Shown here: positions 46,809 to 57,557 of the stretch, one piece after another
How the letters are laid out: the number at the start of each line of letters is the position of its first letter
How positions within the stretch are numbered: the first letter of the stretch is position 1
The notes under the pieces: generated by a model
Database searches by the model: none
What the model was told of the DNA's origin: nothing
The model's input: the letters and a program-made list of their open reading frames with translations, nothing else
Program-made: the position numbers and the translations under genes
Assembly: GCF_004770105.1 (NCBI RefSeq)
Contig: NZ_RQEY01000016.1
Coordinates: 305,682 to 369,681, forward strand
Reading direction: 5' to 3'
From: Leptospira andrefontaineae
GTDB lineage: Bacteria > Spirochaetota > Leptospiria > Leptospirales > Leptospiraceae
DNA length: 64,000 nucleotides

Positions 46809-47645
46809 ATGTTAATACGGATCGTACTTATTCTTCTTTCCCTTTCCTCTATGTACGGTTTGGGATTGAGGATTGAAAAAAAAGAATTGGGCTCTTGGTC
46901 CAAATTTGTTCCGTTCCTAATATTCGCATTCTTTTGGAATTTCGGGATACTCCCCGTTTCCGTATTTTTTACAGGAAAACTTTTAGGAGTACCTGGACTT
47001 GCATTTGCGGCAATTTTCCTTTGTGCTGCTTCTCCAGGAGGAGCTTCCGGAGGACTGTTTGTATTAAGAGCAAAAGGGAATCCGGCGTTAGGTGGAATGT
47101 TGATCGCATCATTGAATGGAGCGAATACTATTCTGACTCCTTTGATATTTTCTATCTATCAAGGAGGTTCAGGATTTAATTTCGATCTTTTCCTAAAACT
47201 TTTTTTGATAGGAACATTCTTACAAGGTTTACCTCTTCTTCTCGGACTCTTAAGTAAATATTTCTTCCCTAAATATTTCGATCCGATTGCTCCTTGGGTA
47301 GAAAGATTTAGCACATTCTGTTTGGTATTATCTATTTTACTTTTGATCTTTCAATATGGAGAATATGCATTGAGTCTAGGTTGGATTGTTTGGATCGGCG
47401 CTACTGTTGCAGTAGGACTTTCTCTTCTTCCCGGGCTATTTTTATTTAATTCTACGCGAGAAGTCAGGGCTTCCTTGTCCATGGTTTCCGGGATCAGAAG
47501 TTTGTCCTTGGCTTTACTTCTTGCAGAACTTCATCTTAAACAAAGTGAAACATTACTTACTGTTCTTATGTATGGAACGGTAATGTATTTAATTAGTGCG
47601 ATTGCTGCGGAATTTTGGAATGGAAAGAAGAAGATCCAAACATGA
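46809..47645 (+). CDS. BASS-family (bile acid:sodium symporter-like) transporter
   Basis: The 278-residue protein has eight to ten hydrophobic segments. Family signatures are CAASPGGASGGLFVLRAKGNPALGG and the C-terminal GIRSLSLALLLAEL, matching the two BASS half-motifs. Likely a sodium-coupled organic anion transporter; substrate unknown. Its TGA overlaps the next gene's ATG (ATGA). Confidence 0.8.
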   Translation: MLIRIVLILLSLSSMYGLGLRIEKKELGSWSKFVPFLIFAFFWNFGILPVSVFFTGKLLGVPGLAFAAIFLCAASPGGASGGLFVLRAKGNPALGGMLIASLNGANTILTPLIFSIYQGGSGFNFDLFLKLFLIGTFLQGLPLLLGLLSKYFFPKYFDPIAPWVERFSTFCLVLSILLLIFQYGEYALSLGWIVWIGATVAVGLSLLPGLFLFNSTREVRASLSMVSGIRSLSLALLLAELHLKQSETLLTVLMYGTVMYLISAIAAEFWNGKKKIQT

Positions 47646-48772
47646 ATTTTTATTTGAACACATACTCTAAATCTAATTTTATAATAGATGTTCTGGTAAT
47701 TATTACGTTTACTTTATTTCTCTTGGTATTCTTGGGAAATAAGAGAAAGTTTATCTTCTCTGAAAAATGGGATCTAAGCTTTTATAAAAGAATTTTAATT
47801 CTTATATTGATCTATCTGCTTTTTGCGGCTATGGTTCCTTTCTTTTTGGACGTAAGTTCTTTTATTCGAGTTAGGATCGCATGGACAGTTTTGACGATCG
47901 CTTTACCTCTATTCGGTCTCCTTCATTTTGCATTTTCCAAAAGAATCATTTTCCTATTTACTTCAATCTTTCTAATTTGTATCAAATTTTATTCCGAAGT
48001 TTGGGAACCGAATCATCTGGATGTGGAACGTATCCAAATTCGATCTGATAAGATAGTTTCTCCTATCAAAATTGTACACATCTCTGATCTGCAAACGGAT
48101 GATATTAGAGATCTGCACTTAGAAGTTAGAGAAGAAGCAAATCGTTTCCAGCCGGATCTGATCTTATTTACCGGAGATGTGATGAATCATGCCTCCTTAT
48201 ATCCGATCGTCACCTCTTATCTAAAAGAATTTAAATATAATAATGGATTCTTCTTTGTTACTGGCGATGTGGATCATATCTTACGTTATACAGATTTTTC
48301 TTCTAAAACTGGATCGGTTCTTTGGGACCGAAAATCGAAGGTTATCCAAGTTGGAAATAATAAGATCGGTTTGATAGGATTAGGTTTACCCGATTATAAA
48401 AACAAAACCTTGATTTGGAGTTTGAGAAGGGAAATCCCCGAGGATATTTATTCCATCCTGATCAGTCATTATCCTGATTCTGTTCTTCATCAACCGAATG
48501 AAAAAGTGGATCTGATCTTAGCAGGGCATACCCATGGGGGGCAGGTCCAAGTTCCATTTTTTGGTCCAATCTTAACTCTTTCCCGAGTTCCTCGTTATAT
48601 TGCAGCTGGGGGATTGAACGCTTACGAAAATACTGATATTATAGTCAGTAGAGGTTTAGGGGCAGAAGGTCATGTGGCGCCAAGAATTCGATTTGGAGCA
48701 AGGCCTCATCTGATTTTGTTGGAACTCCTGCCTGCGAATTCTTCTAAAGAAACCGTAAAAAACGGGATCTAA
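47642..48772 (+). CDS. membrane-bound metallophosphoesterase
   Basis: ATG 47642 (MNFYLNTY) overlaps the transporter stop by 4 nt. The 376-residue protein has four membrane segments (about 13-115) and a C-terminal calcineurin-like domain with KIVHISDLQTD (D-x-H replaced by D-x-Q), LFTGDVMNH, VTGDVDHI and LAGHTHGGQ. This is the YkuE/YaeI-like layout of enzymes that act on lipid or cell-wall phosphates. Confidence 0.84.
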   Translation: MNFYLNTYSKSNFIIDVLVIITFTLFLLVFLGNKRKFIFSEKWDLSFYKRILILILIYLLFAAMVPFFLDVSSFIRVRIAWTVLTIALPLFGLLHFAFSKRIIFLFTSIFLICIKFYSEVWEPNHLDVERIQIRSDKIVSPIKIVHISDLQTDDIRDLHLEVREEANRFQPDLILFTGDVMNHASLYPIVTSYLKEFKYNNGFFFVTGDVDHILRYTDFSSKTGSVLWDRKSKVIQVGNNKIGLIGLGLPDYKNKTLIWSLRREIPEDIYSILISHYPDSVLHQPNEKVDLILAGHTHGGQVQVPFFGPILTLSRVPRYIAAGGLNAYENTDIIVSRGLGAEGHVAPRIRFGARPHLILLELLPANSSKETVKNGI

Positions 48773-48800
48773 AATTTACTTAAAAAGGGTCCGATCCGAT

Positions 48801-49868
48801 ATGAGGCTCACGTTAGTCTTTCTATTCTGTTTGCTTGCGACTTTTATTACCTGTCAATCCGTAACCATAGAATATCCTATGTATCCTCCTACAAAAGAAG
48901 GAAGGGACTTAAAACAATTCTTAAACGGGGTAAAAACCATCGCGTTCGTTTTAGAACCTATGAACTCCGAAATATGGAATTATGAAAGTAATCGATCTTT
49001 CGTTCTTATGGTTCCCGGGAAAATTTATGAAAACCTTTCTCAAGATTCTTTTTTTAAAATTTTAGATCTGAAAGATAGAGTGGATGTTATTGAAGAAAAA
49101 GATCTTACTTTAGAAGGAATTCAAAAGAACAGAAAGAAGATCGAAAAGATATTGGATGCAGATGTTGTCTTATATGTTTCCGTAAAACAACCGGAATCCC
49201 AATGTTATGTAGAAACTAAAATGGATTATATTGCGTTAGGAATGGCGGTCCTCCGAGTAGCTGCGGGAGCTAAAAATAGCGAAGATCGTGCGAGAATAGT
49301 CGCTGCAATAGCAAATGATCCGATCATGAAACCCACAGGTGTGCGAAAAGTTTATATTCCGCTAGAAGCGAATTTGATCCGAACAGATTCTGGGGAAATG
49401 ATGAAGACTATTCTCAGTAAACCTTCTATCATATATAATGGAGTAGGGGACGTTAGTTGTCCTAGTATGCTTCCTTCTCTTTCCACTGCTTTAGATGAAT
49501 CAATTTCTGAAATACAAAGGAGGCTTTCTCCTAAAGCGGAGTCGGAAGATATTTCTATTTTTACCGAAGATGAAAATCCAGAAGTAGAAGCTCTTCTTCT
49601 GGAAGGATACGAAGAGATTACCGGAGAAAATCCGAACTTCCAAAGAGCTAAGAGCGCCTGGGAGAAAGCAGACTTAAAAGCAAAGGGAAAATCTTGGGCA
49701 GCAAAAGCGAATTTAGCTACGTATTATTTTTCAGAAGGTGACTACCAAAAGGCAGTTCAATTTTACGATGAGGCAATCCGTTTAGGAAGTCCGGAAGATG
49801 ATTATCTCAAAGAGCTAAAAGAGTTAATGACGACTCATCCGATTGAAGAAGAGGCAAAAGAAGAATAA
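48801..49868 (+). CDS. lipoprotein with C-terminal TPR-like region
   Basis: The 355-residue precursor has a signal peptide ending TFITC (lipidated Cys18). A middle domain (about 40-225; GVKTIAFVLEPM, DADVVLYVSVKQPE) recalls GNA1162/LpoB-like accessory domains but is not certain. The C-terminus has a TPR pair (AKANLATYYFSEGDYQKAVQFYDEAIRLG). Likely envelope assembly or an outer-membrane lipoprotein. Confidence 0.75.
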   Translation: MRLTLVFLFCLLATFITCQSVTIEYPMYPPTKEGRDLKQFLNGVKTIAFVLEPMNSEIWNYESNRSFVLMVPGKIYENLSQDSFFKILDLKDRVDVIEEKDLTLEGIQKNRKKIEKILDADVVLYVSVKQPESQCYVETKMDYIALGMAVLRVAAGAKNSEDRARIVAAIANDPIMKPTGVRKVYIPLEANLIRTDSGEMMKTILSKPSIIYNGVGDVSCPSMLPSLSTALDESISEIQRRLSPKAESEDISIFTEDENPEVEALLLEGYEEITGENPNFQRAKSAWEKADLKAKGKSWAAKANLATYYFSEGDYQKAVQFYDEAIRLGSPEDDYLKELKELMTTHPIEEEAKEE

Positions 49869-49874
49869 AGCAAA

Positions 49875-49900
49875 GGAGAGATTTTACCCTCTCCCTTTTT
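49875..49900 (+). terminator. terminator between lipoprotein gene and ftsZ
   Basis: GGAGAG (49875-49880) pairs with CTCTCC (49889-49894), followed by CTTTTTCT. The stop codon of the convergent ftsZ (49884-49886) lies in the loop. Confidence 0.7.
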
Positions 49901-51071
49901 CTCCTCTTCTTAAAAAAGCCGGAATATCATAATCTTCTTTCATATTTCCGGAAGGGTTTTTGGACTTGAGAGTTCTATAATTTTCAGGGTCATTACTAAT
50001 TCTCTCCGGTTCCGTTTTGAAACTTGGACGAGGTTCTTCCATTTCAGGAAGTCCTACCACTTTTCTTTGGGGTTGGGATTGTAATTTAGGAACAGATCCG
50101 ATACCTGCAGCTCTTTTGTTAAATCCAGTTGCGATTACAGTGATACGTATTCTTTTTTCAAGATCTGCATCTTCGGTTAAACCAATGATGATATTTGCAT
50201 TGGGATCTACTTGAGAAGTGATGATCTGAGATACTTCGTTCCAGTCTGAAATAGTAAGATCAGTTCCGCCTGTGACGTTGATCAAAAGGGAAGTGGCTCC
50301 TGCAATAGAACGAGAATCTAATAAAGCGTTATCAATGGCAAAGTTCACAGCTTCGGAGACTTTATTTTCTCCGTAACCTTCTCCCACTCCCATGACTGCA
50401 TCACCGGTATCTCTCATGATCGCTTTTACATCTGCAAAGTCTACATTGATGATTCCAGGATTATTAACGATATCGCTGATCCCTCTCACTGCGTTCAAAA
50501 GAATATCATCTATCACTCTGAATGCTTGGTCGATCGGAGTATCTCTTTCTACTACTTGGAAGATGGACTCATTATTCACTAAAATTAAAGTATCAACATA
50601 AGAACGAAGTTGTTCCACACCTCTTTTGGCGAGTTCCATCCTTCTTTTTCCTTCGAAAGAGAATGGAATGGTGACCACGCCGACTACTAGGCATTTCTGT
50701 TCTTTGGCAATTTTAGCGACAATAGGTGCAGCACCAGTTCCGGTTCCGCCTCCCATCCCAGCAGTTACAAAAACCATGTCTGCACCTTGGATGACGGATA
50801 CGATTTTCTCTCTGTCTTCTTCTGCAGCTCTTGCGCCTAGTTCGGGATCTCCACCGGCACCCATTCCTCTTGTGGTTTTTGAACCTAATGCGATCTTACT
50901 TTCTATCTCGGAACGTTTTAATACCTGTTCGTCGGTATTCATGATAACGTATTCCACTCCTCTTAGGCTGGAATTCGCCATTCTTGCGACTGCGTTCATT
51001 CCGCCGCCGCCAATTCCTAGAACTTTAATAATAGCAGGGTTTGATTTTTCTTCTTCTTCGAAACGTAACAT
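49884..51071 (-). CDS. ftsZ: cell division protein FtsZ
   Basis: FtsZ is the tubulin-like GTPase of the division ring. ATG 51071 is preferred to GTG 51077 because AAGGGA lies 6 nt before it. The 395-residue protein has the tubulin signature [20 protein letters not shown], the T7 loop [11 protein letters not shown] (catalytic Asp), and a C-terminal tail ending DIPAFLRR that binds FtsA. It follows ftsA after 10 bp. Confidence 0.97.
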   Translation of the reverse strand: MLRFEEEEKSNPAIIKVLGIGGGGMNAVARMANSSLRGVEYVIMNTDEQVLKRSEIESKIALGSKTTRGMGAGGDPELGARAAEEDREKIVSVIQGADMVFVTAGMGGGTGTGAAPIVAKIAKEQKCLVVGVVTIPFSFEGKRRMELAKRGVEQLRSYVDTLILVNNESIFQVVERDTPIDQAFRVIDDILLNAVRGISDIVNNPGIINVDFADVKAIMRDTGDAVMGVGEGYGENKVSEAVNFAIDNALLDSRSIAGATSLLINVTGGTDLTISDWNEVSQIITSQVDPNANIIIGLTEDADLEKRIRITVIATGFNKRAAGIGSVPKLQSQPQRKVVGLPEMEEPRPSFKTEPERISNDPENYRTLKSKNPSGNMKEDYDIPAFLRRGEKGRG

Positions 51072-51081
51072 GATCACTCCC

Positions 51082-52308
51082 TTAGAGGTTTTCCTCTATC
51101 CATCTCCGAATTTTTTTGCCCCAGGTTTCGCTTCTATCCTGGGATTTTCTTTCCATGTCCCCTAATCTGGAGGCGTATTTGATAAGTCCGACTGCAGTAG
51201 CAAATTCAGGAGAAGAAACCCTTTCCGAAAGTCCGGAAAGTCCCGCAGGTCTTGCTCGAGTTACCGTTAGACGAAATACATCTTCTGCCAAACTTTCTAT
51301 TCCTTCGAGAAGGCTTCCTCCGCCTGTAAGGATGACTCCACCCGCGAGAAAGGATTTTTTTCCGGACTTGGTGAGTTCCGCATCCACCATCTCGAAAATT
51401 TCTCTCATACGAGGTTCGATTACATGGACTAATTCTTCTCGTAGAACAGCTCTAGCAGGTCTTCCGCTGATTGGTGGGATCTCTACAGTTTCAGTAGGAT
51501 CTATTTCTTCTAAAGAACAATGGCCGAATCTTTTTTTCACAAGTTCTGCGGTTTCGATCGTTGTTTTTAGACCGATAGAAAGATCAGAAGTAACATTATA
51601 TCCACCGAACGGGATGACGGAAGAATAAGCGATCCCTCCATCCACATAAACGATCAGATCGCAGATTCCCGCGCCTATATCTAATACGGCGGTGCCAAGA
51701 TCTTTTTCTCCGGAAGTTAAAACCGCATCGGAAGAGGCTAAGCTAGAAAGAACTCTTGTCTCTTCCGCCAAACCAGCTGCTTCAATACATTTTTCTAAAT
51801 TATGAAGTGCTGTTAGACCTGCTGTGACTATATGCACTTCTGCTTCTAAACGAACTCCTGTCATTCCGATCGGGTCCTTGATAGAAGTTTGGTCGTCTAC
51901 AGAGAATTCTTTAGAAAGTACATGCAAAATTTCTTGGTCGGCAGGGACTCGAACTGCTTGTGCAGCTTCTATCACTCGAACTATATCAGGCTCTGTTACA
52001 ACTCTGTCTCTGTTTGTGATTGCAACAACTCCTTTGGAGTTATCTGCACGAACCGATTTACCTGTTACATTCACGACAACATAGCCGATCTCTTGGCCAC
52101 ACATGAGTTCCGCTTCGCTCACTGCTTCTATAATGGAACGAGTGGTTGCTTCTATATTTATAATGGATCCGTTTTTGATCCCGGAAGAAGGGAACATTCC
52201 AGTTCCTATAATTTCAGTTTCATATTCGGAGATAGGACGTCCTACCACCACTTTTGTAAGTGCTGATCCTAGATCCAGAGAGACTATGATTCTTTCGGAA
52301 GATTCCAT
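51082..52308 (-). CDS. ftsA: cell division protein FtsA
   Basis: FtsA is the actin-like protein that ties FtsZ to the membrane. ATG 52308 ([16 protein letters not shown]) is chosen because it lies just after the ftsQ stop; an upstream in-frame start would lie inside ftsQ. The 408-residue protein has the phosphate-1 motif [12 protein letters not shown], the SHS2 region, [13 protein letters not shown] (phosphate 2), an adenosine-type loop [13 protein letters not shown] and a C-terminal amphipathic helix ([13 protein letters not shown]) that binds membrane. Confidence 0.95.
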   Translation of the reverse strand: MESSERIIVSLDLGSALTKVVVGRPISEYETEIIGTGMFPSSGIKNGSIINIEATTRSIIEAVSEAELMCGQEIGYVVVNVTGKSVRADNSKGVVAITNRDRVVTEPDIVRVIEAAQAVRVPADQEILHVLSKEFSVDDQTSIKDPIGMTGVRLEAEVHIVTAGLTALHNLEKCIEAAGLAEETRVLSSLASSDAVLTSGEKDLGTAVLDIGAGICDLIVYVDGGIAYSSVIPFGGYNVTSDLSIGLKTTIETAELVKKRFGHCSLEEIDPTETVEIPPISGRPARAVLREELVHVIEPRMREIFEMVDAELTKSGKKSFLAGGVILTGGGSLLEGIESLAEDVFRLTVTRARPAGLSGLSERVSSPEFATAVGLIKYASRLGDMERKSQDRSETWGKKIRRWIEENL

Positions 52309-52312
52309 ATTC

Positions 52313-53056
52313 TTAATGGTAGACCGCGTCTTCTCCTCGTATATCCACGAGTTTAGGGCGGACTTTTTCTTTTTCAAGATATGCTAATACAGCATATAAT
52401 TTTCTGACCTGTTCCGTTTGGAATAAGGTCCCGACTTGCACGCGGACAGAAAGAGGAGTGTCCGTATAAACAAAAATTTCCCCATCCTCATGTAAGGAGA
52501 CTTCTGAGATGCGAGTTTTTAATGCCGGATAAGAACGAAATGCATTCTCGACGGAAGTATGAAGATCTTTGAATGCGGCACCGACTACTTCTCCTTTTTC
52601 TCTTGGAAATGTTCCCGAAAGTACTGTGAGTCCTTGGCTTCTAACATCGTCCATGGAAAGTATCTTAAGTTCCGGATCTATTTCGAAAAGATGACCATCT
52701 GAGTTCACGAGATAGCTCGGCTTTCTTTCGGTGATCTCTACCAGCAATTGGTCGTCCGTTTTTTTTTCCAAGTGAGCGGATTTGATTCTGGGATGTGAGG
52801 TAAGTCGGTGTTCCATTTGGCCGAGGTCGTAATTTTCGAAAGAGGTTCCCGGTTGGATACCCATGATCTGAACTATTTCTTCCGTTCTAAGAGTTTCGTG
52901 TCCTGTCAGTATGAGTTTATTCAACTCCTGGGGAAGGGTCCCCTTCCTAAATCCCCAGCCTAGAGTGCTCGCCAATAGAAAGAGGAAGGCCAGAAGCCAC
53001 CAACTCGTTCTTTTTTGAACGGATTCTTTCAAAAAGTCAATTATATTATGTCTCAT
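52313..53056 (-). CDS. ftsQ: cell division protein FtsQ/DivIB
   Basis: The 247-residue protein has a short cytoplasmic tail, one membrane segment (about 19-36), a POTRA domain (about 45-115: [44 protein letters not shown]) and a beta domain. It recruits FtsL/FtsB to the septum. It heads the ftsQ-ftsA-ftsZ operon here; no mur or ddl gene precedes it in the window. A 136-bp gap to the divergent MlaD-like gene could hold the promoter. Confidence 0.88.
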   Translation of the reverse strand: MRHNIIDFLKESVQKRTSWWLLAFLFLLASTLGWGFRKGTLPQELNKLILTGHETLRTEEIVQIMGIQPGTSFENYDLGQMEHRLTSHPRIKSAHLEKKTDDQLLVEITERKPSYLVNSDGHLFEIDPELKILSMDDVRSQGLTVLSGTFPREKGEVVGAAFKDLHTSVENAFRSYPALKTRISEVSLHEDGEIFVYTDTPLSVRVQVGTLFQTEQVRKLYAVLAYLEKEKVRPKLVDIRGEDAVYH

Positions 53057-53192
53057 AGGCGTTTTGAGAGGGTTTTTTCTTCCTTTCCCTTAGAATTATC
53101 GGGAAATTCTCCAAAATTTCGCCCATCTATTTTTGATTTAGCGGGATTTAGTTGATACGAATCCAAAGCCGAAGTTTCTAATAGAAGAAAGT

Positions 53193-54005
53193 ATGAAATT
53201 CCCGATCCCTTCTCCCATTCATCTAGGTTTCGTTTTCTTTTGTGCTTTTTTCGTACTCTTATATCAATCAGTGATTGAACGAGCTGGTTCAGAAGAAGAT
53301 TATCCTTATACTTTAAAAATTTATTATCCTAAGTCGCAAGGGATTCGCCCTGGAACTCCGGTCAGCATTTTAGGATTGGAGAGAGGGATCGTTCGAGATG
53401 TAGATGTTGTCGGGATAGAAGAAGTTCCTGACAAAAGATTTTTGGATAAGAACAGGACCAAGGCAGTTGAGATCACTATCCGTCTCGCAGAACCGATTAC
53501 ATTATATTCTAACTACGATATCAGTTTTAGGACAGCTACTGTACTTTCTGGAAGGACCATAGATATCAATCCAGGAAACGCGGAAGAAGATTCCAAGCAG
53601 GCATTCTTCAGACCGACATATAAGGAAGAAGATGATTTTCGTCCCGACTTTGCTCCTTCTGCCAAATACTATGATGACTTTTTTGCGGCATCCACAGGTG
53701 TGATCCGAGAGAACAAAGAAGATATTAATATGATGTTTGGGAACTTAGAAGAGATCTCTTACAAACTCAAGAGTAGTAACGGTTCTATTCCAAGGTTTAT
53801 CAATGATCCGGATACCTATGATAATCTGGCTGAGACATTAACCGATATGAGAATTTTAGGGGACGATGCCAGAAGGTACGTAGAAGGATATCGCAAGATG
53901 GAGAGAAGTGCTCCTATTCCGTTCTCGATCAATCTTTATAGAAGAACTACTCTTATCGGAGATATTTCCAGCGATTTCTATTTGGATCGATTGAAACCTC
54001 CTTGA
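53193..54005 (+). CDS. MlaD/MCE-domain lipid-transport protein
   Basis: The 270-residue protein has one N-terminal membrane segment (about 8-26) and an MCE domain (about 38-135) with [24 protein letters not shown], the GxPVxxxGxxxG pattern. A helical region follows. MCE proteins carry lipids between inner and outer membrane with an ABC partner. No MlaE/MlaF gene is adjacent, so it is an orphan here. Confidence 0.85.
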   Translation: MKFPIPSPIHLGFVFFCAFFVLLYQSVIERAGSEEDYPYTLKIYYPKSQGIRPGTPVSILGLERGIVRDVDVVGIEEVPDKRFLDKNRTKAVEITIRLAEPITLYSNYDISFRTATVLSGRTIDINPGNAEEDSKQAFFRPTYKEEDDFRPDFAPSAKYYDDFFAASTGVIRENKEDINMMFGNLEEISYKLKSSNGSIPRFINDPDTYDNLAETLTDMRILGDDARRYVEGYRKMERSAPIPFSINLYRRTTLIGDISSDFYLDRLKPP

Positions 54006-54048
54006 AAAGGCGGGGACAAACTAAGCTATTCTGCCGATCTTAGTATCT

Positions 54049-55152
54049 ATGAAAGTCGCAGTGATCCATGATTGGCTGAATGGAATGAGAGGAGGAGAGA
54101 TTGTTCTCGATTCTATCCTTAAAGTTTTCCCGGATGCAGATCTATTTACCCTTTTTTACGAAAAAGGAAAATTAAACGAAAGAATCGAAAATAGAAAGAT
54201 CGTAACCGCATTCACTGATAGACTTCCTTTTAAATCCAAATACCGTTGGTATCTTCCTTTATTCCCAACTGCGATCGAATCCTTGGATCTAAGAGGATAT
54301 GATCTGATCGTATCTTCTTCTCATTGTGTTGCAAAAGGTGTGATCCCGGATCCGGACGCGATCCATATCAGTTATGTACATTCTCCCATGAGATATGTTT
54401 GGGATCTTTATTATGATTATTTTCCCGCAAGAAGCGGTTTGAAGTTTTTCGCATTCGAACTTGTTTCCAATTATCTTCGTACCTGGGATTCCGTTTCTTC
54501 CAACAGAGTGGATTCCTTCTTATGCAACTCTGAGTTTGTTTCTAGACGGATCCAAAAGTTTTATAGAAGGGAATCTCAAGTTGTATATCCTCCTTGTTTG
54601 CCTCAAGGTTTCAAGGTCAAACCAGGGAAGAAGGAAAACTTCGACCTGATCGTTTCCGCATTCGCTCCTTATAAACGGATCGACTTGGCAATAGAAGCAT
54701 ATAGAAAGAATGGAAGGCCTCTCAAAATTTTAGGAAGTGGTCAAGAATATAAGAAACTTATAAAAAACCTTCCTCCAAATGTGGAGATACTTCCTCATAG
54801 GCCAAGAAACGAAGTGCAAGAGTATATGGCTAAAGCAAAGACATTCATTTTTCCCGGAATGGAAGATTTCGGGATCGCACCTGTCGAGGCCCAGGGGTAT
54901 TGTACACCTGTTCTGGCTTATGCGAAAGGTGGAGCTTTGGAAACAGTGGTCTCAGGAAAGACCGGGCTATTCTTCAGAGAACAAACAGTTGAGGCATTGA
55001 ATGCTGCCTTACAGGAATCAGACCGAAAAGAGTGGAAATCTAAGGACTTTCAGGCCTCGGTAAACCGTTTTACAGAGGAAAAATTCATCATCCAAATCCA
55101 AAAGACGGTCGAGACTATAAACAAGAACTCTGGAAAAAGGAGGGGCGTTTGA
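54049..55152 (+). CDS. GT4-family glycosyltransferase
   Basis: The 367-residue GT-B enzyme has an N-terminal MKVAVIHDWLNGMRGGE and a C-terminal nucleotide-sugar domain with FAPYKRIDLAIEAYR, ILGSGQEYKKL and EDFGIAPVEAQGYCTPVLAYAKGG (the E-x7-E motif). It likely adds a sugar to LPS or another envelope glycan. Its TGA overlaps the flbD TTG (TTGA), so it is read through into the motor operon. Confidence 0.92.
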   Translation: MKVAVIHDWLNGMRGGEIVLDSILKVFPDADLFTLFYEKGKLNERIENRKIVTAFTDRLPFKSKYRWYLPLFPTAIESLDLRGYDLIVSSSHCVAKGVIPDPDAIHISYVHSPMRYVWDLYYDYFPARSGLKFFAFELVSNYLRTWDSVSSNRVDSFLCNSEFVSRRIQKFYRRESQVVYPPCLPQGFKVKPGKKENFDLIVSAFAPYKRIDLAIEAYRKNGRPLKILGSGQEYKKLIKNLPPNVEILPHRPRNEVQEYMAKAKTFIFPGMEDFGIAPVEAQGYCTPVLAYAKGGALETVVSGKTGLFFREQTVEALNAALQESDRKEWKSKDFQASVNRFTEEKFIIQIQKTVETINKNSGKRRGV

Positions 55153-55373
55153 TTACTTTGCATAGATTAAAAGGAAATGAATTCGTTCTAAACGCCTCTC
55201 ATATTGAATGTATCGAGGCAAATCCGGATACTACGATCACTTTGTCTAATGATAGAAAATATGTGGTCCAGGAAAGTATACCCGAAGTGATCGAAAAAAT
55301 TTTGGAGTTCAAAAAACGAGTGCTGGTGTTTCCTTTGGGTTCCGCGCCGGATCAATTTAAGAGGGCAGATTAA
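55149..55373 (+). CDS. flbD: FlbD-family flagellar protein
   Basis: The 74-residue protein (MITLHRLKGNEFVLNASHIECIE...) has the FlbD/SwrD pattern: a short beta protein usually placed before motA. It starts at TTG 55149 with GGAGGGG upstream. SwrD raises motor torque in Bacillus; the spirochaete role is inferred. Confidence 0.9.
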   Translation: MITLHRLKGNEFVLNASHIECIEANPDTTITLSNDRKYVVQESIPEVIEKILEFKKRVLVFPLGSAPDQFKRAD

Positions 55374-55379
55374 ACTACA

Positions 55380-56162
<783 letters not shown>

Positions 56163-56183
56163 GATTTATTTCGGAAGAAGAAT

Positions 56184-57011
56184 ATGGCAAAACAGAAATG
56201 TCCAGAGTGTATCCAGAATATTCCAGAGTACATGCTTACTTATGGAGACATGGTTACACTTCTTCTTTGCTTCTTCATCATGTTATATCGTACAGGTAAG
56301 ACGAATGCGATAGAGATGCAGATCATTCTATCCGCGTTCAAGACCACTACCGGATTTTTTGACGGTGGGCAAACTCTTTCCAAAGGAAAATTGGAAGAGA
56401 TGGGAATGAATATAGAAAGTCTTCCTTCCATGACTACTGGAAAGGCGCTTTCTAAATCCAAGAAGACCGCTACAGAATTATTCAAACCTGAGATAGAAGC
56501 AGGAAAAGTGCGAGTAACGGAAGACGAAAGAGGTCTTGTGATCAGTTTAGTAGGAGCCGATTATTTTAATCCAGGCTCTGCTATTTTGCAGGAACCGATC
56601 AAAAGTACTCTCAAAAAAGCCAGCGGACTCATTAAGGGACTCGAAAGATTTGTAAGGGTAGAAGGTCACTGCGATGCAGATGCAGTACTTCCCGGCGCAA
56701 ATCCAAACAGGGAAGAAAGAACTTACTTAAACAACTGGGACCTAGCGGGAGCAAGAGCGATCAACTCCACGGATTATATCGTTGGAGTAGGAAAGTTGGA
56801 TCCAAGTTGGTTCCAGGCTGTGAGTTTCGGATCTTATAGACCTTTGGTTGTGGAGAACTTAGGGTCTCCGGAAGCAAAGGCATTCAATAGAAGAATTGAT
56901 ATCGTAATTTTAACGGAAAAATCCACCAAACGTGGTGATTACGAATCCAACTTCGGCCTACCAAAGAGCCGTGTTCCGGGTTCGGAAACTTCCACTGAAA
57001 GTGGATTATAG
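56184..57011 (+). CDS. motB: flagellar motor stator protein MotB
   Basis: The 275-residue protein has one membrane helix with the proton-accepting Asp in TYGDMVTLLLCFF, preceded by a KCPEC pair as in many MotB proteins. The C-terminal OmpA-like domain (about 120-255; VRVEGHCDAD, NNWDLAGARA, FNRRIDIVI) binds peptidoglycan in the periplasm. It lies 21 bp after motA and 21 bp before fliL. Confidence 0.94.
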   Translation: MAKQKCPECIQNIPEYMLTYGDMVTLLLCFFIMLYRTGKTNAIEMQIILSAFKTTTGFFDGGQTLSKGKLEEMGMNIESLPSMTTGKALSKSKKTATELFKPEIEAGKVRVTEDERGLVISLVGADYFNPGSAILQEPIKSTLKKASGLIKGLERFVRVEGHCDADAVLPGANPNREERTYLNNWDLAGARAINSTDYIVGVGKLDPSWFQAVSFGSYRPLVVENLGSPEAKAFNRRIDIVILTEKSTKRGDYESNFGLPKSRVPGSETSTESGL

Positions 57012-57032
57012 AAGAGTAAAAGGAGAATACCC

Positions 57033-57557
57033 ATGGGCGATCCCGAAATAGACGAGGAAGAAGGCGGTTTACCTGCGGCGGATGCCGGCGCCGGCTCGTC
57101 TCCGCTCATCAAATGGCTGATCTATATTGCCGGTGCCGTATTCGGAATTATCATAGTTGTACTTGTTTCCATGTTTGTTGCGAAACAAGCGGCGACTAGC
57201 ACTTTCCGTGAAATGAAAAACGTTGCCTTAGTAAAACCTCCTCCGCCACTCATGACTTTCCAATTCCAGGAAGAGTTCAGGATCAATACTGCGGACAAGG
57301 GAGAAACTCACTTCGTAAAGATGAAATTATCTTTCGGAGTTGCGAGAGACGATGCTAAGATCACTGCGGAACTTGCGGAAAGGATCGCTCAGATGAGAGA
57401 CTTGGTCAACCTAATCATAGGAAGAAAAACCAAGGATGATCTAATCGATGTAGAAGATCAGTTAGATCTAAGAGAAGAGATCAAGGCTCAGATCAATCAT
57501 ATTCTCTCCGACGGAAAAATCCAAGAAGTTTACTTCACAGAATTTATCGTCAACTGA
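57033..57557 (+). CDS. fliL: flagellar basal-body protein FliL
   Basis: The 174-residue protein has an acidic, Gly/Ala-rich N-terminus, one membrane segment (about 26-48) and the FliL periplasmic domain (HFVKMKLSFGV, LVNLIIGRKTKDDL, LREEIKAQINHIL, VYFTEFIV). It rings the stator and supports torque. Its TGA overlaps the kdsB ATG by one base. Confidence 0.93.
   Translation: MGDPEIDEEEGGLPAADAGAGSSPLIKWLIYIAGAVFGIIIVVLVSMFVAKQAATSTFREMKNVALVKPPPPLMTFQFQEEFRINTADKGETHFVKMKLSFGVARDDAKITAELAERIAQMRDLVNLIIGRKTKDDLIDVEDQLDLREEIKAQINHILSDGKIQEVYFTEFIVN

Noticed and set aside
51116..51628. Long frame (170 codons) opposite ftsA, with others opposite ftsZ and in the ethanolamine permease
   Set aside because: These are shadow frames on conserved genes, without start signals or family features.
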